A DNA stretch of 8,095 nucleotides from Niastella sp. (GTDB taxonomy: Bacteria; Bacteroidota; Bacteroidia; Chitinophagales; Chitinophagaceae): NCBI GenBank assembly GCA_021154515.1, contig JAJKIL010000289.1:1-8095 (forward strand). Direction: 5' to 3'. The position numbers and the translations under genes are program-made. Under the pieces are notes generated by a model. That model made no database searches, was not told the DNA's origin, and saw nothing but the letters and a program-made list of their open reading frames with translations. Numbering within the stretch: position 1 is the stretch's first letter; each line of letters starts with the position of its first letter. Below are positions 1-6,434 of this stretch, piece after piece.

Positions 1-1
1 G

Positions 2-1675
2 TTGAATGGCTATAACCTTATGCACCTGCCACTGGTTGAACGCAAAGAGATCCTTCAACAAATTTTACCGGAACATGCGATGATCCGGTACAGCGATCAT
101 ATTGAAAATAAAGGCAACCAATTTTTTGAAGCAGCCACTGAACAGGGCCTGGAGGGCATTATAGCCAAAGAACGAGACAGCACGTATACGCCCAAAATTC
201 GCACGCGGCAATGGTTAAAGATCAAAACTGTTCAACGGCAGGAAGTGGTGATTGCAGGCTTTACCGAAACCAGGGGAAGCCGCAGCCATTTTGGCGCTCT
301 TGTATTGGGCGTGTATGAAAAAGATAAACTGATCTACGTTGGCCATACCGGTTCGGGGTTTACAGAAAAATCACTGGCCGCTGTTTACAAAAAGCTGAAG
401 CCGCTGATAATTGACAAACCGCCTTTTGCCACCAAACCCAAAACAAATATGCCCTGCACCTGGGTAAAACCGGTATTGGTGGGTGAGGTGAAGTTCTCTG
501 AATGGACGAAAGACAATATTCTGCGCCAGCCCATTTTCATGGGTTTGCGGGAAGATAAGAATGCCAAAGATGTTCATAAGGAAAATGCGGTAAATGCTGA
601 TACCGCTGTACAGGAAGGTGAGGCAGAAACCAAATCCACAAAAAAACAAACTTCCCAGGAGATGCCAACGAAAACAGCGCCAAAGAAAACCGGTTCCAAA
701 CCAGTCAAAAAAGAGACTTCAAACAAAGCAACCAATACATTATTGAACTCCGCCGACAAAGAACAGGTTGTTACGATCGATAAAAAAGAACTGACGTTTA
801 CCAATCTCGATAAAATATACTGGCCGGCCGATAAATACACCAAACGCGACCTGATCAATTATTACGACCAAATGGCGTCGTTTATTCTTCCTTATTTGAA
901 GGACCGCCCGCAATCGATGAACCGGTATCCCAATGGCATAAATAAACCCGGTTTTTACCAGAAGGATGTTAGTGGCGGAAAGGTGGCCGACTGGATAGTA
1001 AAACACGATTACCTGAGCGAATCGGATGGCGAAACAAAACAATACCTGGTTTGTACTGATGAAGCTTCCCTGCTTTATATGGCCAACCTGGGTTGTATTG
1101 AAATGAACCCCTGGCACAGCACCACTAAAAAACCAGAGAACCCAACCTGGTGTGTCGTTGATCTGGATCCCGGAAATATTTCTTTTGACAAAGTAATTGA
1201 AGCCGCCCAGGTAATTAAACAACTCACAGACGAACTGGGCATTGACACCTATTGCAAAACATCCGGATCAACTGGTTTGCATATTTATATTCCGCTGGGT
1301 GCGGCATATGATTACGATCAATCAAAACAGTTAGCAGAATTAATAGTTACCATGGCGTACCATGAAATGCCTTCCTTTACCAGCCTGGAGCGTAGCCCGG
1401 CCAAAAGGAAAAACAAGATCTACCTCGATTATTTACAAAACCGAACCATACAAACCATAGCAGCCCCCTACTCCATACGGCCCAAACCGGGCGCTACAGC
1501 TTCGGCGCCATTGCATTGGGAAGAAGTTAAAAAGGGATTGAGCATTCAGGATTTTACCATCGAAAATATGTACAGCCGGGCCAAAGAGGTGGGCGATATC
1601 TTTAAACCCGTATTGGGGAAAGGCATTAATTTGAAAAAAGTGCTCAGCAAGATCAATAGCATGCAAGGCGAATAA
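2..1675 (+). CDS. ligD: ATP-dependent DNA ligase D, C-terminal part (ligase domain remainder + polymerase domain)
   Basis: Multidomain NHEJ enzyme that fills in and seals double-strand breaks with Ku. The 5' end lies outside the window; the TTG at base 2 is an internal codon. Residues below count from there. The window opens at about ligase motif III (NGYNL). Motif IV is EGIIAK (51-56) and motif V is WLKIK (71-75). The OB fold follows and ends near RQPIFMGLR (175-183). A Lys/Thr/Ala/Pro-rich low-complexity linker spans about 187-252. The primase-like polymerase domain (about 258-545) keeps its metal ligands: DLDP (D387 and D389) and the later YLDYLQN (D476). The KTSGSTGLH motif (419-427) is also intact. 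The catalytic lysine motif I, and any N-terminal 3'-phosphoesterase domain, would lie upstream and cannot be seen. No frameshift or stop interrupts the frame. It converges on the DUF2383-type gene with 14 bases between stops. The family is certain; only the N-terminal layout is unknown. Confidence 0.96.
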   Translation: MNGYNLMHLPLVERKEILQQILPEHAMIRYSDHIENKGNQFFEAATEQGLEGIIAKERDSTYTPKIRTRQWLKIKTVQRQEVVIAGFTETRGSRSHFGALVLGVYEKDKLIYVGHTGSGFTEKSLAAVYKKLKPLIIDKPPFATKPKTNMPCTWVKPVLVGEVKFSEWTKDNILRQPIFMGLREDKNAKDVHKENAVNADTAVQEGEAETKSTKKQTSQEMPTKTAPKKTGSKPVKKETSNKATNTLLNSADKEQVVTIDKKELTFTNLDKIYWPADKYTKRDLINYYDQMASFILPYLKDRPQSMNRYPNGINKPGFYQKDVSGGKVADWIVKHDYLSESDGETKQYLVCTDEASLLYMANLGCIEMNPWHSTTKKPENPTWCVVDLDPGNISFDKVIEAAQVIKQLTDELGIDTYCKTSGSTGLHIYIPLGAAYDYDQSKQLAELIVTMAYHEMPSFTSLERSPAKRKNKIYLDYLQNRTIQTIAAPYSIRPKPGATASAPLHWEEVKKGLSIQDFTIENMYSRAKEVGDIFKPVLGKGINLKKVLSKINSMQGE

Positions 1676-1676
1676 A

Positions 1677-1689
1677 GCGTTTAAAACGC
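1677..1689. terminator. short palindrome between convergent genes, possible weak bidirectional terminator
   Basis: The 14-base gap between the convergent ligD and DUF2383-type stop codons is almost entirely the palindrome GCGTTTAAAACGC. It can fold as a 4-bp GCGT/ACGC stem with a 5-base loop. A T5 run follows on the plus strand about ten bases later (from about 1700). The stem is too short for a confident intrinsic terminator; the position is the main argument. Confidence 0.3.
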
Positions 1690-2184
1690 CTATATCGACT
1701 TTTTCATTTTCTGCGGCAACTTTTGCGGGTGGTTCAATATTCCTTTTACAATACTGTGCGAAGTTTGCAATCCGCGCAACTGTGTTTCTAACAGGTATTG
1801 CAGGTCACCAGCCGGTAATTGTTCAATGGCATGGTTATAAATAACCTGTATCGCTTCTTCACCCTTTTCGCTGCTTTTCAACATGTCGTAAATATTGGGG
1901 CCTGAGAAGGAAACACCCATTTCTTTCCACTGGTTATACAAATAACCAAAACTGAGTTGTGGCAATGGCTTTTTTGGCACCGGAATGTGACTTTGCATTT
2001 GTTCCAGGAATTGACGAAGCGAAAAACTGTTCTGGCGACTTTGATTGGCCAGTAAGGCAAAGCTGCCCCGTAACTCCAGGTTGAAAATAAAATTCAGGAA
2101 AGACGCTTCTTCATAAGCCTTGGCCCGTTCGCGGTTAATTGTAGAAAGGTCGTTCAAAATTTCGGCTATTTGTTGGTATTCCAC
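1690..2184 (-). CDS. PA2169/DUF2383-like four-helix-bundle protein
   Basis: A 164-residue, mostly helical soluble protein with no signal peptide or membrane segment. It matches my memory of the PA2169/DUF2383 ferritin-like family. The first helix (about 2-30) has the typical EILNDLSTINRERAKAYEEA pattern. The third (about 97-122) has SSEKGEEAIQVIYNHAIEQLP, and the last (about 124-150) has LQYLLETQLRGLQTSHSIVKGI. Acidic residues and His143 in these helices could bind metal, but this is not shown. The chosen start is GTG at 2184: no ATG lies between it and the in-frame upstream TAG, and it places the N-terminus as in relatives. No Shine-Dalgarno is visible. It lies 107 bases downstream of ku on the same strand, so it may share ku's transcript, although a separate weak promoter is not excluded. 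Family function is poorly known; the location suggests a link to DNA repair or stress survival, which is inference. Confidence 0.8.
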   Translation of the reverse strand: MEYQQIAEILNDLSTINRERAKAYEEASFLNFIFNLELRGSFALLANQSRQNSFSLRQFLEQMQSHIPVPKKPLPQLSFGYLYNQWKEMGVSFSGPNIYDMLKSSEKGEEAIQVIYNHAIEQLPAGDLQYLLETQLRGLQTSHSIVKGILNHPQKLPQKMKKSI

Positions 2185-2291
2185 AAGCGTGCAGTTTTGA
2201 TGTGTTATAATTGACTTCTTCTAATATACTGAAATTTTTTGAGGAGATAAAACACATTTCACCAATTATCGGACAGAATTTGTAAAACCGG

Positions 2292-3077
2292 TCAGGAAGC
2301 TTTCCGGCGGCTGCCTTTTTCCTTCTTTCCAAGACTTGCTTTCAATTGTTCCATAAGGTCTTTTGAGCGGGAATGCACCACCCGCATATGAGGCACCTGA
2401 ATTTTCTTCCCCTTTGCTTTATCCTTGATCAGCTTTAACAGATCGGCTGAATAGGTATCTTTAAAATGGGTGATATCAAAATCACCAGACAACTGGTTTA
2501 TCAGGGCGATGGCCATTTTTAATTCTGCCGGGTTGCTTTTTGTTGCCTTGATATCCAGCTCAGTGGTATCCCGTATTTCTTCACCAAAACGTATCTTGTT
2601 CAATACCAATACATCTTCGTGCGGTTTTATTACGCCAATGCTTTCCTTGTTCCGCAACACGTAAGTTCCCAGCCCCACTTTGCCTGTTTCTTCCAATGCG
2701 TCACGCAACAGGTTATACGCTTTTACCCCGCTTTTATCCGGAGCCAGGTAATATGGGTTTTCATAATACATGGTATCTATCTCCGTTTCATCAACAAACT
2801 CGGTAATATTGATGATCTTGTTCTTTTCCGGCCGTACTTTTTGAAAATCTTCCTCGGTCAATACCACATACTGCCCATCGAGGTTGTAACCACGCACAAT
2901 ATTCTCCCACGCCACTTCCTTGCCCGTTTTTGCATTCACGCGTTGGAAATGAATGTTTGAATGGTCCTTCTTATCCAGCATATCCAGGTCAAGCTCACTG
3001 CCTTGCACTGCGCTGTAAATTTTTATGGGAATGTTTACCAACCCAAAACCGATGGCTCCGGTCCAAATGGCTCGCAT
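2292..3077 (-). CDS. ku: Ku protein, bacterial NHEJ end-binding factor
   Basis: Homodimeric ring protein that threads onto double-strand DNA ends, protects them and recruits LigD. The 261-residue product begins MRAIWTGAIGFGLVNIPIKIY, the hallmark N-terminus of bacterial Ku. The frame remains open for 16 codons upstream, but the ATG at 3077 is the conserved family start. The single Ku beta-barrel core covers roughly residues 1-215, with typical segments such as GKEVAWENIVRGY (52-64) and YYLAPDKSGVKAY (109-121). The C-terminus is short and basic (KKEKGSRRKAS), as in many bacterial Ku proteins, where such tails help DNA or LigD contact. Length is within or slightly below the usual range. No Shine-Dalgarno precedes the start. 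It is transcribed divergently from the HAD-ATPase fusion, and its upstream region carries a TACTGGC...CCTAAT motif ending 12 bases before the ATG. With ligD opposite, this is a full NHEJ pair. Confidence 0.97.
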   Translation of the reverse strand: MRAIWTGAIGFGLVNIPIKIYSAVQGSELDLDMLDKKDHSNIHFQRVNAKTGKEVAWENIVRGYNLDGQYVVLTEEDFQKVRPEKNKIINITEFVDETEIDTMYYENPYYLAPDKSGVKAYNLLRDALEETGKVGLGTYVLRNKESIGVIKPHEDVLVLNKIRFGEEIRDTTELDIKATKSNPAELKMAIALINQLSGDFDITHFKDTYSADLLKLIKDKAKGKKIQVPHMRVVHSRSKDLMEQLKASLGKKEKGSRRKAS

Positions 3078-3089
3078 AACAGTTTTTTT

Positions 3090-3117
3090 ATTAGGTTCAG
3101 AAACTTTTATGCCAGTA
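3090..3117 (-). promoter_or_regulatory. promoter candidate of ku: TACTGGC-N15-CCTAAT
   Basis: Read on the minus strand, TACTGGC (3117 to 3111) is followed after 15 bases by CCTAAT (3095 to 3090), 12 bases before the ku ATG. The same two blocks, 14 bases apart, precede the divergent gene. The arrangement is not the usual Bacteroidota TTTG/TAnnTTTG pair. It may belong to an alternative sigma factor or be a regulator site. The match is visible in the sequence; the promoter role is inferred. Confidence 0.4.
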
Positions 3118-3246
3118 GTTATCACCCGTAAATTGAAAGCGTTATTATTTCGACCTGAAGGATCCCCGTACCAAATCTGCTGGTTATACCGGTAAGGCCA
3201 TAATCACCTTCCAAACGCTGCAAATGGGTATTTTTTTGCGCAGGTA

Positions 3247-3276
3247 TACTGGCCGTATGATTGTAATCCTAATTTG
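3247..3276 (+). promoter_or_regulatory. promoter candidate of HAD-ATPase gene: TACTGGC-N14-CCTAATTTG
   Basis: TACTGGC (3247-3253) and CCTAATTTG (3268-3276) precede the ATG at 3289 by 12 bases. The second block resembles a Bacteroidota -7 box (TAnnTTTG) shortened by one base. The two-block arrangement repeats the one found in front of ku on the other strand, and a looser version occurs at 5959-5990. Such a short leader would explain the absence of a Shine-Dalgarno, but no transcription start is known. Confidence 0.4.
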
Positions 3277-3288
3277 AAACAAGCGGCA

Positions 3289-4986
3289 ATGAGATATTTA
3301 TGCCTGGCAGCTGATTACGATGGCACCCTTGCTACTCATGGCAAAGTAGAACAGGAAGTTATTGATGCGCTGTACCGGCTTAAAGCCTCTACCCGTCAAC
3401 TGATCCTGGTTACCGGTCGGGTGCTGGATGAACTGAAAGTTGTTTTTCCCGGATATGAGATCTTTGACCGCATTGTTGCTGAAAACGGCGCCCTGTTGTA
3501 TAACCCGGCCACCAAAGAAGAACGGTTGCTGGGTGAACGGCCACCTGAATCGTTTATCAGCCAATTGCATCACCAGGTAAAACCATTGTCGGTTGGTAAA
3601 GTGATTTTGGCCACCTGGGAACCGTATCAAAACACCGTTTTGGAAGCCATTAAAAAAGAAGGACTGGAGCTGCAGGTGATCTTTAACAAAGGCGCGGTAA
3701 TGATATTGCCGGCCGGCATCAATAAAGCAAAAGGGTTGAAAGAAACGTTGAAGGAACTGAATATGTCATTGCATAATGTGGTGGCGGTGGGCGATGCGGA
3801 GAACGATAATGCCATGTTGCAGGCCGCCGAATGCGCTGTAGCCGTTTCTAATGCGTTACCAGCCGTTCAACATCACGCAGACTGGGTTACAGATCAACCG
3901 CACGGGAAGGGCGTAATACAGCTTATAGACCGTTTACTGGAAAACGACCTGCAGGACGTGGATTGCAGATTAACACGACATTATCTGGACTTGGGGCAGC
4001 GTATCACCGGAGAGAACTTCAGCGTTTGTCCATACGGACCCAATATCCTGCTCTCGGGCACTACCAAAAGCGGCAAAAGCACCATGACCACTTTTTTATT
4101 GGAAAAACTACTGGAAAAGAATTACCAGTTCTGTTTAATAGATCCCGAAGGCGACTATCTTGAACTGCCCGGCGTTGTGCGAATTGGTGATAATGAACAT
4201 GCGCCTGCAGTGGAAGAGGTATTGTCCATACTGAACAATCCAATGCAAAGCGTGATCGTTTGTATTCTGGCCATTCCGCTCGATGACCGGCCACGCTTTT
4301 TCAATAGCCTGTTAACGGCGTTATCACAAATGCGTAAGGAAACCGGTCACCCGCACTGGATCATTGCAGATGAAGCGCATCATATGCTGCCCGCACCGGC
4401 CGCACCCTCCTACTACGCTATACCTGATGATTTTAAAAACTTCGCATTCGTCAGCATTTCTACCGAAGGCATGAATGAAGCCGTGCTGAATAAAATTACG
4501 CTGATAATTTCTATGGGCGATGATGCCGCGAAAGCCATCGGGGAATTCAGTCAGTTCAGAAAGATCCATTTAGACCAAAACGCCGTAACGCCGCTGAAAA
4601 AAGGCCAGGCCTGGGTATGGGACGTTGCAGACGGCAATGAACCGGTGCTTATAAAAACAGGCATCCCGGTACATCTGCAACAACGCCACAAAAAGAAGTA
4701 TGCTACAGGTGATATGGATTATAACAGTTTTTATTTCCGCGGACCTGAAAACAAACTGAATTTAAAAGCTTACAACCTGGTGGTGTTTACACAAATGGCA
4801 GCAGGTATAGACGAAGAAACCTGGTATTACCATTTGATAAGAAAAGACTACTCCAACTGGTTGCGGCATTCGGTGCACGATGAAGAACTGGCGTCGCTGG
4901 TTGATAAAATTGAAAATGATGGGCAACATATTGCCGGTAGCCGCCAGGCTATTGTTGACCTGATCAATGATCGTTATACAGCATAA
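3289..4986 (+). CDS. HAD-family phosphatase fused to HerA/DUF87-like P-loop ATPase
   Basis: A 565-residue two-enzyme fusion. The N-terminal 225 residues form a Cof/HAD-IIB-type phosphatase. Motif I is DYDGT (D9, D11), motif II is LVTGR (T42), the conserved lysine is in INKAKG (K146) and motif IV is GDAENDNAM (D169, D173), so all catalytic residues are present. From about 235 comes a P-loop ATPase with Walker A GTTKSGKST (257-265), DPEGDY (285-290) as in HerA/DUF87 proteins, and Walker B IIADEAHH (D361, E362). The last 85 or so residues are a separate helical segment with W, H and DYSNWL landmarks, of unknown role. The ATG at 3289 is chosen because homologues, as I recall, start at MRYL; a TTG at 3274 would add five residues. 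I know this fusion as a conserved, uncharacterised family in several phyla. Substrates are unknown. It is cytoplasmic, divergent from ku, and ends just before a terminator. Confidence 0.88.
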   Translation: MRYLCLAADYDGTLATHGKVEQEVIDALYRLKASTRQLILVTGRVLDELKVVFPGYEIFDRIVAENGALLYNPATKEERLLGERPPESFISQLHHQVKPLSVGKVILATWEPYQNTVLEAIKKEGLELQVIFNKGAVMILPAGINKAKGLKETLKELNMSLHNVVAVGDAENDNAMLQAAECAVAVSNALPAVQHHADWVTDQPHGKGVIQLIDRLLENDLQDVDCRLTRHYLDLGQRITGENFSVCPYGPNILLSGTTKSGKSTMTTFLLEKLLEKNYQFCLIDPEGDYLELPGVVRIGDNEHAPAVEEVLSILNNPMQSVIVCILAIPLDDRPRFFNSLLTALSQMRKETGHPHWIIADEAHHMLPAPAAPSYYAIPDDFKNFAFVSISTEGMNEAVLNKITLIISMGDDAAKAIGEFSQFRKIHLDQNAVTPLKKGQAWVWDVADGNEPVLIKTGIPVHLQQRHKKKYATGDMDYNSFYFRGPENKLNLKAYNLVVFTQMAAGIDEETWYYHLIRKDYSNWLRHSVHDEELASLVDKIENDGQHIAGSRQAIVDLINDRYTA

Positions 4987-5006
4987 TTGCTGCACTACAT
5001 TGTATT

Positions 5007-5025
5007 AGGCGCATAGCGCTTTTTT
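5007..5025 (+). terminator. intrinsic terminator after the HAD-ATPase gene
   Basis: AGGCGC, the loop ATA and GCGCTT form a short GC-rich hairpin (one G-T pair) running directly into six T residues (5020-5025), 20 bases after the fusion gene's stop. This is the most convincing intrinsic terminator in the window and separates that gene from the sigma factor. Confidence 0.7.
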
Positions 5026-5027
5026 GC

Positions 5028-5037
5028 CCTAATTTTA
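5028..5037 (+). promoter_or_regulatory. possible promoter box of the ECF sigma gene (CCTAATTTTA)
   Basis: CCTAATTTTA lies right behind the terminator and about 75 bases before the sigma factor's ATG. It shares CCTAATTTT with the boxes at 3268 and 5981. A GTATTAGGC stretch (5002-5010) upstream weakly resembles the partner block of those sites, but it overlaps the terminator stem, so the evidence is thin. Confidence 0.25.
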
Positions 5038-5112
5038 CACCCGTTCCACATTACTATTCCCACCCAACCAGGTAACAGTCTGCACCTATCATTTAACCAG
5101 TAAACCTTTTAT

Positions 5113-5622
5113 ATGCTTGTACCATACCCTGCATTTGCGGAGATCTATAACCGCTTTTATGATCCGTTGGTATTTTTTGCGCGGAAATTCCTGTTCGATC
5201 CATTGGTGGCAGAAGATCTTGTAACCGAACTGTTTTTAAAGTACTGGCAGAAACAGGATCAATTCAACTCGCCTATTGCCGTAAAAACCTTTTTATACAT
5301 CAGCACAAGGAATGCCTGCATCAACCACAATCAAAAATTCCGTATACAGGCCCGGGCAAAGGTCGATCTCCGTATACTGGCCGACGAACTGGAAGAATCC
5401 GTTCTGCATAGTATTACCCGGTCAGAGATACTGCGCGATGTGTATTCCGGCGTGGAATCATTACCCCTTCAATGTCGTAAGATCATTTTGCTCAGCTTCC
5501 TGGGCGGGCTCAGCAATAAACAAATAGCCCGGCACCTGCACTTGTCGGTGCATACGGTAAGAAATCAGAAAGTGCGTGGCATTCAATTGGTTAGGGTGAA
5601 GGTGCTGCAGCAGGATAACTGA
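5113..5622 (+). CDS. RNA polymerase ECF sigma factor (sigma-70 family, Bacteroidota FecI-like)
   Basis: A 169-residue sigma factor with only regions 2 and 4, which directs RNA polymerase to a specific promoter set. Region 2 (about 10-75) contains FDPLVAEDLVTELFLKYWQK (28-47), the core-binding and -10 recognition helix pattern, followed by ISTRNACINHNQK (63-75). Region 4 (about 113-165) has LPLQCRKIILLSFLGGLSNK and then the helix-turn-helix IARHLHLSVHTVRNQKVRG (138-156) that reads the -35 element. The start is the ATG at 5113, which leaves a normal N-terminus; no Shine-Dalgarno is seen. Length is slightly shorter than many Bacteroidota ECF factors. Most FecI-like factors in this phylum are followed by a FecR anti-sigma gene and a SusC/TonB receptor; here more than 500 non-coding bases follow, so it appears orphan. 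Target promoters are unknown. Confidence 0.92.
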   Translation: MLVPYPAFAEIYNRFYDPLVFFARKFLFDPLVAEDLVTELFLKYWQKQDQFNSPIAVKTFLYISTRNACINHNQKFRIQARAKVDLRILADELEESVLHSITRSEILRDVYSGVESLPLQCRKIILLSFLGGLSNKQIARHLHLSVHTVRNQKVRGIQLVRVKVLQQDN

Positions 5623-5667
5623 AAAGAATTGATTCTCAAACACTTGTTAACGAAAAGTCCAGCTGCA

Positions 5668-5767
5668 GGCAGAAAGCCGAAAGGTAAAAACTGAAAGCTA
5701 AACCCTTAATAACCCTTATGTTATTGGTTTCCACTTTAGGGCTTTAGGTTTTTCCCTAATAACTGCC
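5668..5767. repeat. imperfect inverted repeat built of degenerate 7-base units
   Basis: The outer ends are GGCAG (5668-5672) and CTGCC (5763-5767), and the centre is a perfect AATAAC/GTTATT stem with a 6-base loop (5708-5725). The left arm contains five consecutive heptads (5672-5706) such as GAAAGCC, GAAAGGT and GAAAGCT. The right arm carries their approximate complement, such as TTTAGGG and CTTTAGG (5735-5748). Pairing between the arms is broken by mismatches, so a full-length hairpin is uncertain. Confidence 0.5.
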
Positions 5768-5862
5768 AAATCAGTGCTCATTTGCCAGCTTGTCGGCCTA
5801 TAGATGCGGTGCCAAAAATGGGTTTTAACCAGGCGGTCCGAAAATTTAAATTTCATCAATTA

Positions 5863-5891
5863 ATGGCTAAGGGCTAAAAAAGCTAAACCAT
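5863..5891. repeat. second small heptad cluster with ATGG/CCAT ends
   Basis: Two adjacent heptads, GGCTAAG and GGCTAAA (5865-5878), are followed by AAAGCTAAACC. They closely resemble units of the repeat at 5672-5748. The block is bounded by ATGG and CCAT in inverted orientation. Function unknown; it may be a decayed copy of the neighbouring repeat. Confidence 0.35.
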
Positions 5892-5958
5892 CTAACTTAA
5901 TGGTTATCAATAGGCAACTTTAAACAAATTATAAATTCGGCCTGGCAGTTGCCGGGAG

Positions 5959-5990
5959 TATGGCCGGTGTGTGTTTTTATCCTAATTTTG
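5959..5990 (+). promoter_or_regulatory. promoter candidate: TATGGC-N16-CCTAATTTTG
   Basis: TAATTTTG (5983-5990) is an exact match to the Bacteroidota -7 consensus TAnnTTTG. TATGGC (5959-5964) lies where a -33 element would be expected but does not read TTTG. The pair resembles the sites in front of ku and the HAD-ATPase gene. It would give the small acidic gene at 6154 a leader of roughly 150 bases. Confidence 0.45.
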
Positions 5991-6135
5991 AATGGTACGC
6001 GAAACGGGACACTTTACTTACATCCCATTTATACTACATGGAACCAACTCATTAAATTCTGTAGAACGTAACGCGTATACTACCCATTTAATTCGGCTTG
6101 CAACCTGTTGATTCTTCTTTTTTGAAACATTAAAA

Positions 6136-6145
6136 AAGGTGGAGG
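6136..6145 (+). promoter_or_regulatory. strong Shine-Dalgarno of the small acidic gene
   Basis: AAGGTGGAGG, with GGAGG at 6141-6145, lies 8 bases before the ATG at 6154. It fixes the start there and not at the in-frame GTG at 6139, which lies inside the site itself. Every other gene start visible in this window lacks such a site. Confidence 0.75.
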
Positions 6146-6153
6146 ATATTAGT

Positions 6154-6423
6154 ATGTATTCTTATTCATTGTTAGAGCCCGGCTGTTTTTATTTGATACA
6201 GGAAAAAGAAGACGAACCTGTAACGCTTATTAAAATCACGGTAGAAACTGACCAATGCCTGTATATTACTCAATATGAGGATATGCCGGTGATGGTGTGG
6301 AAAAAGAAAAACGATCCGATTTTCGACATTCTGGAACTGTTGAGTGATGACAAAGTAAAAGAATGGGAAGCTGTTTATAATGACAGCACGGATGCCTATT
6401 ATGAGGAAGAAGATGACGAATAA
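6154..6423 (+). CDS. small acidic hypothetical protein
   Basis: I do not recognise this 89-residue protein. The ATG at 6154 is set by the ribosome binding site 8 bases upstream. The N-terminal two thirds look like a small beta-rich fold (alternating hydrophobic stretches FYLIQ, VTLIKITV and CLYITQY, then MPVMVWKKK). A predicted helix follows (about 56-74, FDILELLSDDKVKEWEAVY). The tail is strongly acidic (YYEEEDDE). There is no signal peptide, membrane segment, cysteine pair or metal motif (two isolated cysteines, C11 and C35). Composition and frame are clean, with no sign of decay. It stands alone, about 530 bases after the sigma factor and just before a long hairpin element, so it is probably monocistronic. 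A small regulatory or binding protein is possible but not supported by any motif. Confidence 0.75.
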   Translation: MYSYSLLEPGCFYLIQEKEDEPVTLIKITVETDQCLYITQYEDMPVMVWKKKNDPIFDILELLSDDKVKEWEAVYNDSTDAYYEEEDDE

Positions 6424-6434
6424 TGAGGCTTAAA

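Larger units (their letters stand above)
5623..6153. other. long non-coding stretch between sigma factor and small acidic gene
   Basis: About 530 bases without a credible gene on either strand: reading frames are short and lack recognisable protein patterns. It holds degenerate 7-base repeats with an imperfect inverted repeat (5668-5767), a second heptad cluster (5863-5891), an AT-rich palindrome AAATTTAAATTT near 5842-5853, a promoter candidate (5959-5990) and a strong ribosome binding site at its end. I see no tRNA, rRNA or insertion-sequence feature. Confidence 0.6.

Noticed and set aside
740..1222. 160-codon open frame on the minus strand inside ligD, and similar antisense frames inside ku, the fusion gene and the sigma gene.
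   Set aside because: They lie opposite strongly conserved protein domains and encode no recognisable protein pattern.
3078..3125. Sixteen extra codons at the ku N-terminus if the start is placed at 3125.
   Set aside because: The conserved family start MRAIW lies at the ATG at 3077, the upstream codon is not ATG, and the extra part overlaps the promoter-like motif.
3250..3265. Sigma-54 promoter (TGGC, 7 bases, TTGT) in front of the HAD-ATPase gene.
   Set aside because: The essential GC of the -12 element reads GT, and no enhancer-binding regulator is nearby.
3274..3288. TTG start adding five residues to the HAD-ATPase fusion.
   Set aside because: The ATG at 3289 gives the MRYL N-terminus expected for the family, and the TTG is part of the likely promoter box.
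6139..6153. GTG start for the small acidic protein.
   Set aside because: It lies inside the Shine-Dalgarno that is ideally spaced for the ATG at 6154.
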